Origin: Saccoglossus kowalevskii
Lineage: Eukaryota; Hemichordata; Enteropneusta; Harrimaniidae
Reading direction: 5' to 3'
DNA length: 20,234 nucleotides
Assembly: GCF_000003605.2 (NCBI RefSeq)
Contig: NW_003128638.1
Location: forward strand, 1-20,234
Positions 10,485 through 19,816 of this stretch are shown here, in pieces. The first letter of the stretch is position 1; every line of letters begins with the position of its first letter. A model generated the notes under the pieces. That model made no database searches and was not told the DNA's origin. It was given only the letters and a program-made list of their open reading frames with translations. The position numbers were made by a program, and so were the translations under genes.

Positions 10485-10649
10485 TCACCTAGGGTAGAGT
10501 AGCTGTGGCATCCCCATTGAGTCTATGGCACAATCACCTAGAGTAGAGTAGCTGTGGCCTCCCCATTGAGTCTGTGGCACAATCACCCAGGGTAGAGTAG
10601 CTGTGGCATCCCCATTGAGTCTATGGCACAATCACCTAGAGTAGAGTAG

Positions 10650-11160
10650 CTGTGACCTCCCCATTAAGTCTGTTGTACTATCGCCCAAGATACAGTAGCA
10701 GTGGCCTCCCCATTGAGTGTATGGCACTATCACCTAGGGTAGAGTAGCTGTGTCATCCCCATTGAGTCTATGGTACAATCACCCAAGAAACAGGAGCTGT
10801 GGCATCCCCATTGAGTATACGGCACCATCACCCAGGATGCAGTAGCCGTGGCCTCTTCATTGAGTCTATGGCACTATCACCTAGGGTAGAGTAGCTGTGG
10901 CCTCCGCATTGAGTCTATGGCACTATCACCTATGGTAGAGTAGTGTGGCCTCCCCATTGAGTCTATGGCACTATAACTGAGGGTAGAGTAGCTGTGGCCT
11001 CCGCATTGAGTCTATGGCACAATCACCTAGGGTAGAGTAGCTGTGACATTCCCATTGAGTCTGTGGCACAATCACCCACGATACAGTAGCTGTGACCTCC
11101 CCATTGACTTTGTGGCACAGTCACCTGGGATAGAGTAGCTGTGGCCTCCCCATTGAGTCT
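10650..11160 (+). repeat. Block V, copy 1 (97-monomer spacing)
   Basis: Ordered markers TTAAGTCTGTTGTACTATCG, GCTGTGTCATCC, AAGAAACAGGAGC, GAGTATACGG (10813), GTAGCCGTGG, GTAGTGTGG, CTATAACTGAGG and CCCACGATACAG recur at 15405-15890. The offset is 4,752 bases (97 monomers minus one base). The following block recurs at 4,801 because the later copy has one extra GTCACCGAGG monomer near 15920. The end of this block also matches the window start (CCACGATACA at 301 and 11076). Confidence 0.83.
10939..10948 (+). other. One-base deletion, shared with 15691-15700
   Basis: GTAGCTGTGG is shortened to GTAGTGTGG, in a monomer with CACCTATGG. The same missing base in the same context occurs at 15691-15700. 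A shared rare indel shows that the surrounding blocks descend from one ancestor rather than being independently similar. Confidence 0.85.
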
Positions 11161-12034
11161 ATGGCACTATCACCTAGGGTAGAGTAGCTGTGGCCTCCCC
11201 ATTGAGTTTATGGCACTATCACCTAGGGTAGAGTAGCTGTGGCCTCCCCATTGAGTCTTTGTCATAATCACCTTGGGTAGAGTAGCTTTGGCCTCCCCAT
11301 TGAGTCTATGGTACAATCACCCAATATACAGTAGCTGTGGCATCCTAATTGAGTCTATTGCACAATCACCCAAGATACAGTAGCAGTGGCCTCCCCATTG
11401 AGTCTATGGCACTATCGCGTAAGGTAGAGTAGCTGTGGTCTCCCGATTGAGTCTATGGCACAATCACCCAAGATACAGGAGCTGTGGTATCCCCATTGAG
11501 TCTATGGCACAATCACCCAAGATACAGTAGCAGTGGCCTTTCCATTGAGTTTATGGCACTATCACCTAGGGTAGAGTAGCTGTGGCCTCCCCATTGAGTC
11601 TATGGCACAATCACCCAGGGTAGAGTAGCTGTGGCCTCCCCATTGAGTCTTTGGCACAATCACCCAGGGTAGAGTAGCTGTGACCTCCCCATTGAGTCTA
11701 TGGCACTATCACCTTGGGTAGAGTGGCTGTGGCCTCCCCATTGAGTCTATGACACTATCATCTAGGGTAGAGTAGCTATGGCCTCCCCATTGAGTTTATG
11801 GCACTATCACCTAGGGTAGAGTAGCTGTGGCCTCCCTATTGAGTTTATGGCACTATCACCTAGGGTAGAGTAGCTGTGGCATCCCCATTGAGTATATGGC
11901 ACCATCACCCAAGATGCAGTAGCAGTGGCCTCTTCATTGAGTCTATGGCACTATCGCCTAGGGTAGAGTAGCTGTGGCCTCCGCATTGAGTCTATGGCAC
12001 TATCACCTATGGTAGAGTAGCTGTGGCCTCCCCA
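11157..12034 (+). repeat. 98-monomer long-range repeat, register 2
   Basis: This matches 6355-7232 at exactly 4,802 bases. The TCCTAATTG marker (11343) recurs at 16144, 4,801 bases on, the one-base difference being the deletion at 15691-15700. The match to register 3 fails after about 16610, where register 3 instead follows the sequence at the window start. Monomer order is kept across about 18 monomers. Confidence 0.82.
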
Positions 12035-12480
12035 TTGAGTCTATGGCACTATCACCTAGGGTAGAGTAGCTGTGGCCTCTGCATTGAGTCTATGGCACAA
12101 TCACCTAGGGTAGAGTAGCTGTGACCTTCCCATTGAGTCTGTGGCACAATCACCCAAGATACAGTAGCTGTGGCCTCCCCATTGACTTTGTGGCACAGTC
12201 ACCTGGGATAGAGTAGCTGTGGCCTCCCCATTGAGTCTATGGCACTGTCACCGAGGGTAGAGTAGCTGTGGCCTCCCCATTGAGTCTATGGCACTATCAC
12301 CTAGGGTAGAGTAACTGTGGCCTCCCCATTGAGTTTATGACACTATCACCTAGGGTAGAGTAGCTGTGGCCTCCCCATTGAGTCTGTGTCATAATCACCT
12401 TGGGTAGAGTAGCTTTGGCCTCCCCATTGAGTCTATGGCACAATCACCCAATATACAGTAGCTGTGGCATCCCCATTGAG

Positions 12481-13901
12481 TCTATTGCACAATCACCCAA
12501 GATACAGTAGCAGTGGCCTCCCCATTGAGTCTATGGCACTATCGCCTAAGGTAGAGTAGCTGTGGTCTCCCCATTGAGTCTATGGCACAATCACCCAAGA
12601 TACAGGGGCTGTGGCATCCCCATTGAATCTATGGCACAATCACCCAAGATACAGTAACAGTGGCCTCCCCATTGAGTTTATGGCACTATCACCTAGGGTA
12701 GAGTAGCTGTGGCCTCCCCATTGAGTCTATGGCACAATCACCCAGGGTAGAGTAGCTGTGGCCTCCCCATTGAGTCTATGGCACAATCACCCAGGGTAGA
12801 GTAGCTGTGACCTCCCCATTGTGTCTATGGCACAATCACCCAGGGTAGAGTAGCTGTGACCTCCCCATTGAGTCTATGGCACTATCACCTTGGGTAAAGT
12901 GGCTGTGGCCTCCCCATTGAGTCTATGGCACTATCACCTAGGGTAGAGTAACTTTGGCCTCCCCATTGAGTCTATGACACTATCATCTAGGGTAGAGTAG
13001 CTATGGCCTCCCCATTGAGTTTATGGCACTATCACCTAGTGTAGAGTAGCTTTGGCCTCCCTATTGAGTTTATGGCACTATCACCTAGGGTAGAGTAGCT
13101 GTGGCCTCCCCATTGAGTCTATGGCACTATCACCTAGGGTAGAGTAGCTGTGGCCTCCCCATTGAGTCTATGGCACTTTCACCTAGGGTAGAGTAGCTGT
13201 GGCCTCCTTATTGAGTTTATGGCACAATCACCTAGGGTAGAGTAGCTGTGGCCTCCCCATTGAGTCTATGGCACTATCACATAGGGTAGAGTAGCTTTGG
13301 CCTCCCCATTGAATCTATGGCACAATCACCTAGGGTAGAATAGCTGTGGCCTCCCCATTGAGTCTATGGGACTATCACCTAGGGTAGAATAGCTGTGGCA
13401 TCCCCATTGAGTCTATGGCACTATCGATTAGGGTAGAGTTGCTGTGGCCTCCCCATTGAGTGTGTGGCACAATCACCTAGGGTAGAGTAGCTGTGGCCTC
13501 CCCGTTGAGTCCATGGCACTATCACCTAGGGTAGAGTAGCTGTGGCCTCCCTATTGAGTTTATGGCACAATCAACTAGGGTAGAGTAGCAGTGGCATCCC
13601 CATTAAGTCTGTGGCACAATCACCTAGGGTAGAGTAGCTGTGAATTCCCCATTGGGTTAGTGGCACAATCACCCGGGATAGTGTAGCTGTGGCCTCCCCA
13701 TTGAGTCTATGGCACTATCACCTAGGGTAGAATAGCTGTGGCCTCCCTATTGAGTTTATTGCACTATCACATAGGGTAGAGCAGCTGTGGCCTCCCCGTT
13801 GAGTCTATGGCACTATCACCTAGGGTAGAGTAGCTGTGGCCTCCCCATTGAGTCTGTGTCACAGTCACCTAGGGTAGAGTAGCTGTGGCATCCCCATTGA
13901 G
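12481..13901 (+). repeat. 29-monomer higher-order unit, copy A (1,421 bases)
   Basis: This is the first of two adjacent, almost identical units of exactly 29 monomers. I aligned them base by base by eye and found 5 substitutions and no indels, about 99.6% identity. The differences are GAATC/GAGTC near 12626, GTGTC/GAGTC near 12820, GGGTAG/GGGAAG near 13140, GAGTTGC/GAGTAGC near 13440, and GTCTATGG/GTCTGTGG near 13707 (copy A state given first). Private markers include GTGAATTCCCC (EcoRI site at 13642-13647), ATCGATTAGGG (with a ClaI-like ATCGAT) and ATGGGACTATC. The left breakpoint lies within the monomer ending at 12480. Confidence 0.92.
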
Positions 13902-15322
13902 TCTATTGCACAATCACCCAAGATACAGTAGCAGTGGCCTCCCCATTGAGTCTATGGCACTATCGCCTAAGGTAGAGTAGCTGTGGTCTCCCCATTGAGT
14001 CTATGGCACAATCACCCAAGATACAGGGGCTGTGGCATCCCCATTGAGTCTATGGCACAATCACCCAAGATACAGTAACAGTGGCCTCCCCATTGAGTTT
14101 ATGGCACTATCACCTAGGGTAGAGTAGCTGTGGCCTCCCCATTGAGTCTATGGCACAATCACCCAGGGTAGAGTAGCTGTGGCCTCCCCATTGAGTCTAT
14201 GGCACAATCACCCAGGGTAGAGTAGCTGTGACCTCCCCATTGAGTCTATGGCACAATCACCCAGGGTAGAGTAGCTGTGACCTCCCCATTGAGTCTATGG
14301 CACTATCACCTTGGGTAAAGTGGCTGTGGCCTCCCCATTGAGTCTATGGCACTATCACCTAGGGTAGAGTAACTTTGGCCTCCCCATTGAGTCTATGACA
14401 CTATCATCTAGGGTAGAGTAGCTATGGCCTCCCCATTGAGTTTATGGCACTATCACCTAGTGTAGAGTAGCTTTGGCCTCCCTATTGAGTTTATGGCACT
14501 ATCACCTAGGGTAGAGTAGCTGTGGCCTCCCCATTGAGTCTATGGCACTATCACCTAGGGAAGAGTAGCTGTGGCCTCCCCATTGAGTCTATGGCACTTT
14601 CACCTAGGGTAGAGTAGCTGTGGCCTCCTTATTGAGTTTATGGCACAATCACCTAGGGTAGAGTAGCTGTGGCCTCCCCATTGAGTCTATGGCACTATCA
14701 CATAGGGTAGAGTAGCTTTGGCCTCCCCATTGAATCTATGGCACAATCACCTAGGGTAGAATAGCTGTGGCCTCCCCATTGAGTCTATGGGACTATCACC
14801 TAGGGTAGAATAGCTGTGGCATCCCCATTGAGTCTATGGCACTATCGATTAGGGTAGAGTAGCTGTGGCCTCCCCATTGAGTGTGTGGCACAATCACCTA
14901 GGGTAGAGTAGCTGTGGCCTCCCCGTTGAGTCCATGGCACTATCACCTAGGGTAGAGTAGCTGTGGCCTCCCTATTGAGTTTATGGCACAATCAACTAGG
15001 GTAGAGTAGCAGTGGCATCCCCATTAAGTCTGTGGCACAATCACCTAGGGTAGAGTAGCTGTGAATTCCCCATTGGGTTAGTGGCACAATCACCCGGGAT
15101 AGTGTAGCTGTGGCCTCCCCATTGAGTCTGTGGCACTATCACCTAGGGTAGAATAGCTGTGGCCTCCCTATTGAGTTTATTGCACTATCACATAGGGTAG
15201 AGCAGCTGTGGCCTCCCCGTTGAGTCTATGGCACTATCACCTAGGGTAGAGTAGCTGTGGCCTCCCCATTGAGTCTGTGTCACAGTCACCTAGGGTAGAG
15301 TAGCTGTGGCCTCCCCATTGAG
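13902..15322 (+). repeat. 29-monomer higher-order unit, copy B (1,421 bases)
   Basis: This follows copy A without a gap. The EcoRI-bearing monomer recurs at 15063-15068, 1,421 bases after the first. The match ends at about 15321, where copy A turned back into the unit start (GTGGCATCC, TCTATTGCAC) but this copy continues as GTGGCCTCC, GTCTGTGTCACAACC. This is therefore a simple two-copy tandem duplication and the youngest large event visible in the window. Confidence 0.92.
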
Positions 15323-15404
15323 TCTGTGTCACAACCACCTAGGGTAGAGTAGCTGTGACCTTTCCATTGAGTCTGTGGCACAAACACCTAGGGTAGAGTA
15401 GCTG

Positions 15405-15890
15405 TGACCTCCCCATTAAGTCTGTTGTACTATCGCCCAAGATACAGTAGCAGTGGCCTCCCCATTGAGTCTATGGCACTATCACCTAGGGTAGAGTAGC
15501 TGTGTCATCCCCATTGAGTCTATGGTACAATCACCCAAGAAACAGGAGCTGTGGCATCCCCATTGAGTATACGGCACCATCACCCAGGATGCAGTAGCCG
15601 TGGCCTCTTCATTGAGTCTATGGCACTATCACCTAGGGTAGAGTAGCTGTGGCCTCCGCATTGAGTCTATGGCACTATCACCTATGGTAGAGTAGTGTGG
15701 CCTCCCCATTGAGTCTATGGCACTATAACTGAGGGTAGAGTAGCTGTGGCCTCCGCATTGAGTCTATGGCACAATCACCTAGGGTAGAGTAGCTGTGACA
15801 TTCCCATTGAGTCTGTGGCACAATCACCCACGATATAGTAGCTGTGACCTCCCCATTGACTTTGTGGCACAGTCACCTGGGATAGAGTAG
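15405..15890 (+). repeat. Block V, copy 2
   Basis: This repeats 10650-11160 at 4,752 bases, including the shared one-base deletion (15691-15700), GAGTATACGG and CTATAACTGAGG. It differs by CGATATAGTAG for CGATACAGTAG near 15832. It is entered directly from copy B through monomers with CAACCACC, GACCTTTCC and CAAACACC, which also exist near 7248-7310. Confidence 0.83.
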
Positions 15891-16727
15891 CTGTGGCCTC
15901 CCCATTGAGTCTATGGTACTGTCACCGAGGGTAGAGTAGCTGTGGCCTCCCCATTGAGTCTATGGCACTATCACCTAGGGTAGAGTAGCTGTGGCCTCCC
16001 CATTGAGTTTATGGCACTATCACCTAGGGTAGAGTAGCTGTGGCCTCCCCATTGAGTCTTTGTCATAATCACCTTGGGTAGAGTAGCTTTGGCCTCCGCA
16101 TTGAGTCTATGGTACAATCACCCAATATACAGTAGCTGTGGCATCCTAATTGAGTCTATTGCACAATCACCCAAGATACAGTAGCAGTGGCCTCCCCATT
16201 GAGTCTATGGCACTATCGCGTAAGGTAGAGTAGCTGTGGTCTCCCGATTGAGTCTATGGCACAATCACCCAAGATACAGGAGCTGTGGCATCCCCATTGA
16301 GTCTATGGCACAATCACCCAAGATACAGTAGCAGTGGCCTTTCCATTGAGTTTATGGCACTATCACCTAGGGTAGAGTAGCTGTGGCCTCCCCATTGAGT
16401 CTATGGCACAATCACCCAGGGTAGAGTAGCTGTGGCCTCCCCATTGAGTCTTTGGAACAATCACCCAGGGTAGAGTAGCTGTGACCTCCCCATTGAGTCT
16501 ATGGCACTATCACCTTGGGTAGAGTGTCTGTGGCCTCCCCATTGAGTCTATGACACTATCATCTAGGGTAGAGTAGCTATGGCCTCCCCATTGAGTCTAT
16601 GGCACTATCACCTAGGGTAGTGTAGCTGTGGCCTCCCCATTGAGTCTATGGCACTATCACATAGGGTAGAGTAGGTGTGCCCTCCCCATTGAGTTCATGG
16701 CACCATCACCTAGGGTAGAGTAGCTGT
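15762..16727 (+). repeat. Block X, copy 4 (matches the window start)
   Basis: This is the near-identical partner of 235-1199 and the third register of the 4.8 kb repeat (TCCTAATTG at 16144). Private changes are GGTACTGTC near 15916, TTGGAACAATC near 16453 and GTGTCTGTGG near 16525. After about 16727 it departs from the window-start copy, which continues with GTGGGCCTTCCC, and passes into ordinary type A monomers. Confidence 0.85.
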
Positions 16728-16977
16728 GACCTCCCCATTGAGTCTATGGCACAATCACCCAGGGTAGAGTAGCTGTGGCCTCCCCATTGAGTCTATGGCA
16801 CTATCACCTTGGGTAGAGTAGCTGTGGCCTCCCCATTGAGTCTATGGCACTATCACCTAGGGTAGAGTAGCTGTGGCCTCCCCATTGAGTCTATGGCACT
16901 ATCACCTAGGGTAGAGTAGCTGTGGCCTCCCCATTGAGTCTGTGTCACAATCACCTAGGGTAGAGTCGCTCTGACCT

Positions 16978-18603
16978 TCCCATTGAGTCTATGGCACAAT
17001 CACTCAAGATACAGGAGCTGTGGCATCCCCATTGAGTCTATGGCACAATCACCCAAGATACAGTAGCAGTGGCCTCCCCATTGAGTTTATGGCACAGTCA
17101 CCTGGGATAGAGTAGCTGTGGTCTCCCCATTGAGTCTGTGGCACAATCACCTAGGGTAGAGTAGCTGTGGCCTCCCCATTGAGTCTATGGCACAATCACC
17201 CAGGGTAGAGTAGCTGTGGCCTCCCCATTGAGTCTATGGCACAATCACCCAGGGTAGAGTAGCTGTGACCTCCCCATTGAGTCTATGGCACAATCACCCA
17301 GGGTAGAGTAGCTGTGACCTCCCCATTGAGTCTATGGCACTATCACCTTGGGTAGAGTAACTTTGGCCTCCCCATTGAGTCTATGACACTATCATCTAGG
17401 GTAGAGTAGCTGTGGCCTCCCCATTGAGTCTATGGCACAATCACCTAGGGTAGAGTAGCTGTGACCTTCCCATTGAGTCTGTGGCACAATCAACCAAGAT
17501 ACAGTAGCTGTGGCCTCCCCATTGACTTTGTGGCACAGTCACCTGGGATAGAGTAGCTGTGGCCTCCCCATTGAGTCTATGGCACTATCACCGAGGGTAG
17601 AGTAGCTGAGGCCTTCCCATTGAGTCTATGGCACTATCACCTAGGGTAGAGTAGCTGTGGCCTCCCCATTGAGTTTATGGTACTATCACCTAGGGTAGAG
17701 TAGCTGTGGCCTCCCCATTGAGTCTGTGTCATAATCACCTTGGGTATAGTAGCTGTGACCTCCCCATTGAGTCTGTGTCACAATCATCTAGGGTAGAGTA
17801 GCTTTGGCCTCCCCATTGAATCTATGGCACAATCATCCAAGATACAGTAGCTGTGGCATCCCCATTGAGTCTGTGGCACATTCACCCAAGCTACAGTAGC
17901 TGTGGCATTCCCATTGAGTCTATTGCACAGTCACCCAAGATACAGTAGCAGTGGCCTCCCCATTGAGTCTACGACACTATCGCCTAACGTAGAGTAGCTG
18001 TGGTCTCCCCATTGAGTCTATGGCACAATCACTCAAGATACAGGAGCTGTGGCATCCCCATTGAGTCTATGGCACAATCACGCAAGATACAGTAGCAGTG
18101 GCCTCCCCATTGAGTTTATGGCACAGTCACCTGGGATAGAGTAGCTGTGGCCTCCCCATTGAGTCTGTGGCACAATCACCTAGGGTAGAGTAGCTGTGGC
18201 CTCCCCATTGAGTCTATGGCACAATCACCCAGGGTAGAGTAGCTGTGGCCTCCCCATTGAGTCTATGGCACAATCACCCAGGGTAGAGTAGCTGTGACCT
18301 CCCCATTGAGTCTATGGCACAATCACCCAGGGTAGAGTAGCTGTGACCTCCCCATTGAGTCTATGGCACTATCACCTTGGGTAGAGTAACTTTGGCCACC
18401 CCATTGAGTCTATGACACTATCATCTAGGGTAGAGTAGCTGTGGCCTCCCCATTGAGTCTATGGCACAATCACCTAGGGTAGTGTAGCTGTGGCCTCCCC
18501 GTTGAATCTATGGCACTATCACCTAGGGTAGAGTAGCTGTGGCCTCCCCATTGAATCTATGGCACAATCACCTAGGGTAAAGTAGCTGTGGCCTCCCCAT
18601 TGA
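16978..18603 (+). repeat. Block copied from 4190-5815
   Basis: About 33 monomers match the second half of the 44-monomer unit and the sequence just after it, at a constant offset of 12,788 bases (261 monomers minus one base). The offset is the same at the left (CACTCAAGATACA, 17001 versus 4213) and the right (CCGTTGAATC, 18499 versus 5711), so no indel lies within. The monomer missing at 2542 is present here, so the source type is copy 2. The left edge cuts the type B cassette, whose first member is replaced by GAGTCGCTCTGACC, a clean recombination junction. CAGCTAGGG is CATCTAGGG here (17785). Confidence 0.85.
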
Positions 18604-18897
18604 GTCTGAGGCACAATCACCTAGGGTAGAGTAGCTGTGGCCTCCCCATTGAGTCTGTGTCGCAATCACCTAGGTTAGAGTAGCTGTGGCCTCCCCATTG
18701 AGTCTGTGTCACAATCATCTAGGGTAGAGTAGCTGTGACCTCCCCATTGAGTCTGTGGCACAATCACCTAGGGTAGAGTAGCTGTGGCCTCCCCATTGAG
18801 TCTGTGTCGCAATCACCTAAGTTAGAGTAGCTTTGGCCTCCCCATTGAGTCTGTGTCACAATCATCTAGGGTAGAGTAGCTGTGACCTCCCCATTGA
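18604..18897 (+). repeat. 3-monomer tandem duplication, 2 x 147 bases
   Basis: Two adjacent 147-base units (18604-18750, 18751-18897) each contain a GTCTG(A/T)GGCAC monomer, a GTGTCGCAATCACCTA(G/A)GTTAG monomer and a GTGTCACAATCATCTAGGG monomer ending GTGACC. The rare CGCAATC marker is at 18661 and 18808, exactly 147 apart. A few substitutions separate the units (GAGG/GTGG, AGGTTAG/AAGTTAG, GCTGTGG/GCTTTGG). The CGCAATC monomer appears once more at 19984, 24 monomers later. Confidence 0.88.
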
Positions 18898-18941
18898 GTC
18901 TATGGCACTATCACCTAGGGTAGAGTAGCTGTGGCCTCCGC

Positions 18942-19816
18942 ATTGAGTCTATGGCACAATCACCCAGGGTAGAGTAGCTGTGACCTCCCCATTGAGTCTA
19001 TGGCACTATCACCTTGGGTAGAGTGGCTGTGGCCTCCCCATTGAGTCTATGGCACTATCACCTAGGGTAGAGTAACTTTGGCCTCCCCATTGAGTCTATG
19101 ACACTATCATCTGGGGTAGAGTAGCTGTGGCCTCCCCATTGAGTCTATGGCACAATCACCTAGAATAGAGTAGCTATGGCCTCCCCATTGTGTCTATGGT
19201 ACAATCACCCAAGAAACAGGAGCTGTGGCATCCCCATTGAGTATATGGCACCATCACTCAAGATGCAGTAGCAGTGGCCTCTCCATTGTGTCTATGGCAC
19301 TATCACCTATGGCAGAGTAGCTGTACTCTTCCCATTGAGTCTATGGCACTATCACCTAGGGTAGAGTAGCTGTGGCCTCCCCATTGAGGCTGTGTCACAA
19401 CCACCTAGGGTAGAGTAGCTGTGACCTCCCCATTGAGTCTGTGTCACAATCAGCTAGGGTAGAGTAGCTTTGGCCTCCCCATTGAATCTATGGCACAATC
19501 ATCCAAGATACAGTAGCTGTGGCATCCCCATTGAGTCTGTGGCACATTCACCCAAGCTACAGTAGCTGTGGCATTCCCATTGAGTCTATTGCACAGTCAC
19601 CCAAGATACAGTAGCAGTGGCCTCCCCATTGAGTCAACGACACTATCGCCTAAGGTAGAGTAGCTGTGGTCTCCCCATTGAGTCTATGGCACAATCACTC
19701 AAGATACAGGAGCTGTGGCATCCCCATTGAGTCTATGGCACAATCACCCAAGATACAGTAGCAGTGGCCTCCCCATTGAGTTTATGGCACAGTCACCTGG
19801 GATAGAGTAGCTGTGG
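18942..19816 (+). repeat. Block copied from 3459-4333
   Basis: This matches the first part of the 44-monomer unit at an offset of 15,483 bases (316 monomers minus one base), sharing AACTTTGG, TCATCTGGGG, AAGAAACAGGAGC, GCTGTACTCTTCC, GGCTGTGTCACAACC, CAGCTAGGG (19451) and GAGTCAACGACAC. One private change is TAGAATAGAG near 19161. After about 19816 the sequence switches to the type at 8338-8450 (GTAGAGAAGC, GGTACAATCACC, GTAAAGTAGC), offset 11,464. It is therefore a chimera of two source blocks. Confidence 0.83.

Noticed and set aside
13642-15068. EcoRI-bearing GTGAATTCCCC as an inserted element or boundary
   Set aside because: The monomer keeps its 49-base length and differs from GTGACCTCCCC by two substitutions. 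It appears twice only because the 29-monomer unit was duplicated.
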